Below are positions 1-4,663 of a stretch of DNA of 10,048 nucleotides, one piece after another. This DNA comes from Planctomycetota bacterium (GTDB lineage: Bacteria > Planctomycetota > Planctomycetia > Pirellulales > Thermoguttaceae): the NCBI GenBank assembly GCA_018897395.1, contig JAHIKV010000071.1, positions 1 through 10,048 of the forward strand, read 5' to 3'. The position numbers and the translations under genes are program-made. Each line of letters begins with the position of its first letter. Positions within the stretch are counted from its first letter, which is position 1. Below the pieces are notes generated by a model that was not told the origin of the DNA, ran no database searches, and saw only the letters and a program-made list of their open reading frames with translations.

Positions 1-61
1 ACCTTGTCTCCCTCTCGGTCTCGGTTCATCAATCCTCTTGGAGGTAATACCACTAACCGGA

Positions 62-94
62 GAGCCGGATGCGGGAAATCCGCCAGTCCGGTTC
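62..94 (+). ncRNA. Group II intron domain V hairpin
   Basis: A 33-base hairpin with an outer 8-bp stem (GAGCCGGA at 62-69 with TCCGGTTC at 87-94, one G-U pair), an inner GCGG/CCGC stem and a GAAA-containing loop at 75-78. The catalytic triad AGC is at 63-65. The length and the GAGCCG...CGGTTC frame match the 34-base domain V of bacterial group II introns. The 3' bulge reads CAG where ACG is the form I know best, so slight degeneration is possible. Confidence 0.82.
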
Positions 95-138
95 GGAGGG
101 AGGGGAGGCCGAACTCAATCGGCCTTCCCTACCCCTAT
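95..138 (+). ncRNA. Group II intron domain VI hairpin and 3' splice site
   Basis: GGGGAGGCCGA at 102-112 pairs with TCGGCCTTCCC at 119-129 (11 bp with one G-U), leaving a six-base loop. A basal stem of G-rich sequence (98-101) with T130 and CCCC at 132-135 leaves A131 unpaired, the expected position of the branch-point adenosine. The predicted intron/exon boundary is 138/139. Confidence 0.72.
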
Positions 139-495
139 CGGGAGTCCGTGTTTGACCAGCTTGTCGCGGAAGGTCGAGGGTTTCATACCCAGCGCGGCGG
201 CGGCCGCCGTCTTGTTGCCGCCCGAGTTGCGCAGCGCATCTTGGAGAAGTTGCTTCTCGGCGTGGTCGATCGCCGCCTGAAAACCACCGGCGGGCAACCG
301 CTCATTTGGCTCGGGGCCGCCGATCTCGCCGGCCAACACGTCGGGCGTGATGTTTCCGCCGCCGATCAGCAGCGCCCTTTCGAGCGTGTGGTACAGTTCG
401 CGGACGTTGCCCGGCCAATCGTGTCCCTGCGCGGCGAGATCGTCGGCCAGGGTGCCCCGTTTGATCTTTTCGTCGTCGACGACAAGGATTCGCAT
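115..495 (-). pseudogene. Internally deleted NtrC-type sigma-54 response regulator remnant
   Basis: The 126-codon frame joins two ends of an NtrC-family regulator. Residues 1-26 (MRILVVDDEK...) are the start of a receiver domain with its acidic DD pair. Residue 27 onward (WPGNVREL, 27-34) is the end of the sigma-54 AAA+ domain. A Fis-type helix-turn-helix follows (about 76-118, with GNKTAAAAALGM then STFRDKLVKHGL). The phosphoacceptor Asp, Walker A, GAFTGA loop and Walker B are all missing; family members are usually about 450 aa, so roughly 320 residues have gone without breaking the frame. The last seven codons (IGVGKAD) and the stop lie inside the group II intron sequence, so the native C-terminus is also lost. 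It begins 12 bases after hepT with no clear ribosome binding site. It is most likely a pseudogene; a small DNA-binding protein made from the surviving HTH cannot be excluded. Confidence 0.78.
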
Positions 496-507
496 AAGGG
501 AAGGTGG

Positions 508-963
508 TCAGACGCCAAACAATTCCCGAAGTCTCGCCTTGAACGCGGCATACGCCGTACCGATGTTTTGAACACCCTTGGCCATTCGCTCCCAATCGAG
601 TTGCATCGCGTAGCCGTGGCGAATTACATGGCGAAACTGCCGGTATTTCGCAAGCGATCTCTTTTGTTCGGTGTCGAAAACCACGGGCAACCCCCGGAAC
701 CCCGGTTCACAAAAACGGCAGAACAACTCCACGTGCCAATCGTCACCCGTGGGCATTGGGACGCCGTAGGAGCGGGAAATCCTCTTCAAGATATTCTCGA
801 TGCCGGTGTAAAAATCGGCGAGGAACTTGGCCGCAGCCGCCGTTTCGCGCACTGTTGGTTGTCTTGATCTCAAGTCGGTTTGAATTGACTCGATCTCGCT
901 GACCGTGGCATCCATCAATTCCAACTGGATGGAGATTTCCTCTTGAAGCACATCCAGATTCAT
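508..963 (-). CDS. hepT: HepT-like HEPN ribonuclease toxin
   Basis: A 151-aa, mostly helical protein. The HEPN/HepT signature RX4HXY is present as R111-H116-Y118 within FRHVIRHGY, and an N-terminal helix (about 45-62, FLADFYTGIENILKRI) resembles HepT-like family members. In characterised MntA-HepT pairs, HepT is a HEPN RNase toxin in the cytoplasm, and the partner MntA silences it by adding AMP to the motif tyrosine (here Y118). The gene overlaps the upstream nucleotidyltransferase gene by four bases (ATGA), so the two are probably translationally coupled. A GGGAG ribosome binding site sits inside the end of that gene, nine bases before the ATG. Family placement is firm; toxicity is inferred from the family and gene order. 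Confidence 0.85.
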   Translation of the reverse strand: MNLDVLQEEISIQLELMDATVSEIESIQTDLRSRQPTVRETAAAAKFLADFYTGIENILKRISRSYGVPMPTGDDWHVELFCRFCEPGFRGLPVVFDTEQKRSLAKYRQFRHVIRHGYAMQLDWERMAKGVQNIGTAYAAFKARLRELFGV

Positions 964-1232
964 AACAGTTTTCTCCCATGAGCTTCTATCCAGCGGCCGA
1001 ATCTCGTGGGAGAGTCCAAGGGCACAAGATCAATGGGCACTCGGAGCCTTTCCTCCAAGGCGGCGCCAAGTCCGAACAGATCCCATCCATGGACGCCTCG
1101 GCACGCAAAATCGAGGTCTCTCGGCTCTGCGGTCGGGTCCAGCGCGCTCCCGAAAAGGATCAACTCGGTGGCCCCGTACTCCCGCGCCGTGGCCACGGCT
1201 CGATCGAGGATTTCAGTTGTCATGGCTTTCAT
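960..1232 (-). CDS. mntA: MntA-like minimal nucleotidyltransferase, antitoxin of HepT
   Basis: A 90-aa protein with the pol-beta-type nucleotidyltransferase core. FGS at 27-29 is followed, nine residues after GS, by D39-x-D41, and a third acidic site is D68 in PIDLVPLD. This is the GSX9-10DXD arrangement of minimal nucleotidyltransferases of the MNT class. In known pairs MntA transfers AMP to a tyrosine of HepT, neutralising it. Two in-frame starts are possible: ATG at 1232 or, three codons on, ATG at 1223. Neither has a strong ribosome binding site, and both lie inside the end of the upstream membrane-protein gene (overlap 20 or 11 bases), which suggests coupled translation. The stop overlaps the hepT start. 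All three metal-binding acids look intact. Confidence 0.85.
   Translation of the reverse strand: MKAMTTEILDRAVATAREYGATELILFGSALDPTAEPRDLDFACRGVHGWDLFGLGAALEERLRVPIDLVPLDSPTRFGRWIEAHGRKLL
973..977 (-). promoter_or_regulatory. Ribosome binding site for hepT inside mntA
   Basis: GGGAG on the - strand, nine bases before the hepT ATG at 963 and within the last codons of mntA. It supports the chosen hepT start and coupled translation from the ATGA overlap. Confidence 0.6.
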
Positions 1233-1620
1233 AGAGCACCTTGCCGTTCGGAATGTTGCTCAACTTGGTTTGCTTGGCATCGGGAAACACCTGTTCGTGC
1301 CCTCCCTCAATCCACCTGGCAGTTCTGGTCTCCCAGTCATAGTGAAACTGCTTCTTCGTGGCAAGCCTCCAAGAAATCCAACAGAGCGATTGCCCGATGA
1401 TGCCGACGCCGAACGGAATCAAGAGAAACCAGCAAAGATGCCACGAAAACGAATGAGCAAGAGATCGATAAACCACATAGATGGGCATGCCAACGAGGAG
1501 AATTAGACCGACGAAGCCGATCAAGTCAGCAAGACCGCGAAGAAAATAGCCGACTGGTTTGCAGGCTTTCAGCCCTAGGCGCTGATTCTCGGAATCCCAC
1601 ATCGGGTTAATGAACAGCAT
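1213..1620 (-). CDS. Hypothetical two-helix membrane protein, first gene of the mntA-hepT cluster
   Basis: A 135-aa protein I do not recognise. Two hydrophobic segments, about 31-51 (ADLIGFVGLILLVGMPIYVV) and 60-84 (rich in Trp and Leu, WHLCWFLLIPFGVGIIGQSL), form a probable helical hairpin in the inner membrane. A short polar N-terminus precedes them, and a soluble tail of about 50 residues follows (FHYDWETRTARWIEGG...). No signal peptide is evident. The end of the gene overlaps the mntA start by 11-20 bases, so the three genes are probably one transcript and translationally linked; this is the only hint of function. The start is set at 1620; ATG at 1602 (residue 7) is an alternative, and neither has a clear ribosome binding site. 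Base composition is lower in GC than clpC, which may suggest acquisition with mntA-hepT. Confidence 0.7.
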   Translation of the reverse strand: MLFINPMWDSENQRLGLKACKPVGYFLRGLADLIGFVGLILLVGMPIYVVYRSLAHSFSWHLCWFLLIPFGVGIIGQSLCWISWRLATKKQFHYDWETRTARWIEGGHEQVFPDAKQTKLSNIPNGKVLYESHDN

Positions 1621-1716
1621 GTCTTCAGGTCCAACATCTGCGCCAGGACAGTGCCGACGCAGCCCTCACCACCCGACCCCTCTCCCGAAAAGCGAGGGAG
1701 TATGAACAACACCCGC
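1621..1716. other. Spacer between clpC and the toxin cluster with a degenerate repeat
   Basis: A 96-base gap with no reading frame of note. Bases about 1667-1701 (CCCTCACCACCCGACCCCTC and onward to GCGAGGGAG) look like a worn copy of a C-rich palindromic repeat common in bacterial genomes. It forms only an imperfect hairpin (CTCTCCCG around AAAAG with CGAGGGAG) and lacks a T-run on either side, so it is at best a weak terminator for clpC. No convincing promoter for the membrane-protein gene is visible. Confidence 0.35.
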
Positions 1717-4269
1717 TTACGTCGCTGTGGCGTGGGTTTCTGCGGAACCGCCGCCCGCGCCGACCGGCTGCGGTTCGGCGTGCTCCTCGCTTACCGAGCC
1801 GTGGAAAGTAAGCTGCTTCTTCTCGCCGACTTCCTTGACCTCGATGGCGATCGTGTCCATGCCTTGGAACTCGCCCTTCAGCAGTTCCTCGGAGAGCGGA
1901 TCCTCGACGAAGTTCTCGATCGCGCGGCGCAGCGGCCGGGCGCCGAAATCGAGGTTGCTCCCCTTGCGGATGAGATATTGTTTGGCCTCGGGGGTCAGCA
2001 CCAGCTTCAAGCCGCGCTCGGCGAGCCGCTCGCGGACCTTCCGCAACTCCATTTCGATCACCTCGCCCAGGTTGCTTTGCGTGAGGTGGCGGAAGACGAT
2101 GGTGTCGTCGACGCGGTTGAGGAACTCGGGGCGGAAGACCTTTTCGATCTGCTCCTGCACCCGGGCCTTCATGTTCTCGTATGAGGCGTCTTCGTCGGGC
2201 TTCTGAAAGCCGAAGGCCGACTCGTTCTTGATCGCCTCGGCGCCGGCGTTGGTGGTCATGATGAGAATCGAGTTGCGGAAATCGACGTTCCGTCCGAAGC
2301 TGTCGGTCAAGCGGCCCTCTTCCATCAACTGCAAGAGCATGTTGAACACGTCGGGGTGGGCCTTCTCGATTTCGTCCAGAAGGACCACCGCGTACGGACG
2401 GCGGCGTATCTTCTCGGTCAATTGACCGCCTTCCTCATAGCCCACGTATCCCGGCGGGGCGCCGACCAGCCGGCTGACGTTGTGCTTCTCCATGTACTCG
2501 CTCATGTCGATCTGCACCAGCGCGTCCTGGTCGCCGAACATGAACTCGGCCAGGGCCTTTGCCAGCAGGGTCTTGCCCACGCCGGTCGGTCCGGCGAAGA
2601 CGAAGCAACCGGTCGGCCGCTTGGGATCCTTCAATCCACTGCGGCTGCGGCGGACCGCCTTGCTGATCGAGTGGATCGCCTCGTCCTGGCTGACCACGCG
2701 ATTGTGCAATTCCTCTTCCATCTTCATCAGGCGCTTCGAGTCCTCGGTGGTCATCCGGGTGAGCGGCACGCCGGTGATCTTCGAGACCACCTCGGCGATG
2801 ACCTCTCCGTCGACCACGCCGTCGGTCTCGCGGGATTTCTCCCGCCACTTGTGCGTAATCTGTTGCTTCTTTTTCTTGAGCTTGTCGGCCTGGTCGCGGA
2901 GCGCGGCGGCTTTCTCGAAGTCCTGGTTGGCCACCGCCTCTTCCTTGTCCTTGTTCAGTTTCTCAACTTCCTCGTCGATCTCCTTCAGGTTCGGAGGGCG
3001 GGTCATGGACTTCAAATGCACGCGCGCTCCGGCCTCGTCGATTACGTCGATGGCCTTGTCGGGCAGACAGCGGCCGGTGATGTAGCGGCTCGACAGCTCC
3101 ACGGCGGCGGCGACGGCGTCGTCGGTGATCCGTACGTGGTGGTGCTGCTCGTAGCGGTCGCGGAGCCCCTTGAGAATTTCGACCGCCTCGGTTTTAGTCG
3201 AAGGCTCGATTATCACTATTTGGAAGCGGCGGTCCAAAGCGCTGTCTTTTTCGATGTACTTGCGATACTCGTCCAGGGTAGTGGCGCCGATGCACTGTAT
3301 TTCGCCGCGCGAGAGGGCGGGTTTCAGCACGTTGCTGGCGTCGATGGCCCCCTCCGCGCCGCCGGCCCCGACCAGGGTGTGCAACTCGTCGATGAAGAGG
3401 ATCGTGTTCTTAGCGCGGCGGACCTCGTTCATCACGGCCTTAATCCGTTCCTCGAACTGGCCGCGGTATTTCGTGCCGGCGACCATCATCGCCAGGTCGA
3501 GCACGACGATGCGGCGTTCGAGCAGCAGTTCGGGCACGTTGCCCTCGACGACCCGCTGGGCGAAACCCTCGACGATGGCCGTCTTGCCCACGCCCGCCTC
3601 GCCGAGCAGGACGGGATTGTTCTTCGTCCGCCGGCCGAGGATCTGCATGGTCCGCTCGATCTCATTCTCGCGTCCGATCACAGGGTCGAGCTTCCCTTGG
3701 CGGGCCAGTTCGGTCAGATCGCGGCCGAAACTGTCCAGGGCCGGGGTCTTCGACTTGCCCGCGCGATGACTTTCGCCGCCGCGTGCCCCGGACATTCCGC
3801 CGGACCGCTCGGCGCCTTCGGGGCCTTCCATGCCGTGGCCCAGCAGGTTCAGCACCTCCTCGCGGACGTCCTCGAGTTTCAAGCCGAGGTTCATCAACAC
3901 CTGGGCGGCCACCCCTTCCTGCTCGCGGAGCAGGCCGAGGAGGATGTGTTCGGTGCCTACGTAGTTGTGGTTCAGGTTGCGGGCCTCTTCCATCGAGTAT
4001 TCGATGACCTTCTTCGCCCGCGGCGTCTGGGGCAGCTTACCCATCGTGACCATGTCCGGCCCGCTTTGGACGAGCTTCTCGACCTCGAGCCGTATCTTGC
4101 GGAGATCGACGTCGAGGTTCTTCAACACGTTGGCGGCCACTCCGCTCCCTTCTTTTATCAAACCCAGCAGGATATGCTCGGTGCCGATGTATTCATGGTT
4201 GAATCGCTGGGCCTCTTGATTGGCCAGTTGCATTACTTTTCGGGCACGGTCGGTGAATCGCTCGTACAT
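1717..4269 (-). CDS. clpC: ClpC-type AAA+ protein unfoldase (ATP-dependent Clp protease subunit)
   Basis: An 850-aa HSP100 unfoldase that forms hexamers and feeds proteins to ClpP in the cytoplasm. In order: a double Clp_N domain (1-145, each half with a GTEHILLGL motif at 29-37 and 105-113); AAA+ D1 with Walker A GEAGVGKT (223-230) and Walker B ILFIDE (290-295); a UVR-containing middle region (about 431-466), typical of ClpC rather than ClpB; AAA+ D2 with Walker A GPTGVGKT (560-567) and Walker B VVLLDE (628-633); a ClpP-docking tripeptide FGF (686-688); and sensor-2 GARPLRRAI (776-784). The start is placed at 4269 because MYERFTDRAR is the usual ClpC N-terminus and GGAG lies seven bases upstream; a longer frame to 4314 would run through a palindrome. 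The C-terminal 25 residues are Gly/Ala/His-rich and probably disordered. All catalytic motifs are intact. Confidence 0.97.
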   Translation of the reverse strand: MYERFTDRARKVMQLANQEAQRFNHEYIGTEHILLGLIKEGSGVAANVLKNLDVDLRKIRLEVEKLVQSGPDMVTMGKLPQTPRAKKVIEYSMEEARNLNHNYVGTEHILLGLLREQEGVAAQVLMNLGLKLEDVREEVLNLLGHGMEGPEGAERSGGMSGARGGESHRAGKSKTPALDSFGRDLTELARQGKLDPVIGRENEIERTMQILGRRTKNNPVLLGEAGVGKTAIVEGFAQRVVEGNVPELLLERRIVVLDLAMMVAGTKYRGQFEERIKAVMNEVRRAKNTILFIDELHTLVGAGGAEGAIDASNVLKPALSRGEIQCIGATTLDEYRKYIEKDSALDRRFQIVIIEPSTKTEAVEILKGLRDRYEQHHHVRITDDAVAAAVELSSRYITGRCLPDKAIDVIDEAGARVHLKSMTRPPNLKEIDEEVEKLNKDKEEAVANQDFEKAAALRDQADKLKKKKQQITHKWREKSRETDGVVDGEVIAEVVSKITGVPLTRMTTEDSKRLMKMEEELHNRVVSQDEAIHSISKAVRRSRSGLKDPKRPTGCFVFAGPTGVGKTLLAKALAEFMFGDQDALVQIDMSEYMEKHNVSRLVGAPPGYVGYEEGGQLTEKIRRRPYAVVLLDEIEKAHPDVFNMLLQLMEEGRLTDSFGRNVDFRNSILIMTTNAGAEAIKNESAFGFQKPDEDASYENMKARVQEQIEKVFRPEFLNRVDDTIVFRHLTQSNLGEVIEMELRKVRERLAERGLKLVLTPEAKQYLIRKGSNLDFGARPLRRAIENFVEDPLSEELLKGEFQGMDTIAIEVKEVGEKKQLTFHGSVSEEHAEPQPVGAGGGSAETHATAT

Positions 4270-4276
4270 TAATCTT

Positions 4277-4280
4277 CTCC
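4277..4280 (-). promoter_or_regulatory. Ribosome binding site deciding the clpC start
   Basis: GGAG on the - strand, seven bases before ATG 4269. It favours this start over the longer frame beginning at 4314, which has no such site. Confidence 0.7.
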
Positions 4281-4300
4281 GCCGGAAAAAATATTCCAAG

Positions 4301-4322
4301 CCCACGGGTTGCAACCCGTGGG
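4301..4322. repeat. 22-base perfect palindrome in the clpC leader
   Basis: CCCACGGGTTG followed directly by its reverse complement CAACCCGTGGG. It ends 32 bases upstream of the clpC ATG. On the clpC strand it is followed after about nine bases by a run of six T, so the RNA could form a hairpin with a loose attenuator-like look. It may equally be a dispersed palindromic repeat. No binding protein can be named from the sequence. Confidence 0.75.
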
Positions 4323-4382
4323 TTTACTGACCATCGAGGTATTTCGACACAAAACGACCGCCCACAATGCGCTACGCACACT

Positions 4383-4398
4383 CGAACCGATCGGTTCG
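4383..4398. repeat. 16-base perfect palindrome, possible operator
   Basis: CGAACCGATCGGTTCG is its own reverse complement. It lies 114 bases upstream of the clpC start, in the spacer shared with the divergent gene. It has the size of a dimer-binding operator, but nothing identifies a regulator, and short GC-rich palindromes arise by chance. Confidence 0.4.
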
Positions 4399-4440
4399 CT
4401 CCGTCTCTACTCGCCTGACACACCTAAAGCGTTAAGCCGC

Positions 4441-4498
4441 GTAGGACGGATTTCCTAATCCGTCCCGTGTGGTGGACGGATTAGGAAATCCGTCCTAC
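4441..4498. repeat. 58-base nested inverted repeat (25-bp perfect arms)
   Basis: Arms at 4441-4465 and 4474-4498 are perfect reverse complements around an 8-base centre (CGTGTGGT). Each arm is itself a hairpin: GGACGGATT and AATCCGTCC around a 4-base loop. The element can therefore fold as one long stem or as two small hairpins. Such double-hairpin elements look like dispersed repeats, and this one lacks any reading frame. A role as terminator or boundary between the divergent genes is possible but not shown. Confidence 0.88.
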
Positions 4499-4663
4499 AA
4501 CTCGCCACACAACAACAAAGGCGTGTCGGCCCTCTATCGCCCCACACTACTGTCAGAGAATTGTAACTTCCAAAACAGGTCTAATCAAGGCAACAAAAGA
4601 TTCCATTGGGAGTTAGGGGAGTAGGGATTGCCGGAATGTTGCCTATTTGCGACACTAGGCAAC

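Larger units (their letters stand above)
1..138 (+). mobile_element. 3' end of a group II intron (cut by the window edge)
   Basis: Bases 62-138 fold as the last two domains of a group II self-splicing intron: domain V (62-94), then domain VI (95-138) ending in A-T at 137-138, which fits the usual AY 3' end. An A at 131, seven bases before the proposed 3' splice site, is placed like the bulged branch-point adenosine. Bases 1-61 should then be the tail of domain IV. The intron-encoded reverse transcriptase, if present, lies left of the window; I could not recognise its C-terminus in bases 1-61. The element is on the + strand, opposite to the regulator gene it abuts. Domain V is among the most conserved RNA parts of these elements, so the class is fairly secure. 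The subclass, and whether this copy is active, cannot be read here. Confidence 0.8.
4270..4663. other. Divergent spacer between clpC and the thiamine fusion gene
   Basis: A 394-base gene-free region that must carry promoters for both directions. It holds three palindromic structures (4301-4322, 4383-4398, 4441-4498). The stretch 4499-4627 is plainer; the nearest thing to a + strand promoter is TTGTAA at 4561 with TAATCA at 4582, whose 15-base spacing and weak -10 make it unconvincing. No CIRCE element or other known heat-shock operator was seen. Confidence 0.6.

Noticed and set aside
4..867. 287-codon open frame on the + strand opposite hepT and the regulator remnant
   Set aside because: It runs through the group II intron domain V/VI and antisense to two recognisable genes; the translation shows no domain.
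2356..4272. 638-codon open frame on the + strand opposite clpC
   Set aside because: It mirrors clpC codon for codon in a GC-rich gene, its product is a Leu/Val/Asp/His-rich string without any known motif, and clpC is certain.
4561..4587. Possible -35/-10 promoter (TTGTAA and TAATCA) for the thiamine gene
   Set aside because: The spacing is 15 bases and the -10 is a poor match; not enough to call.
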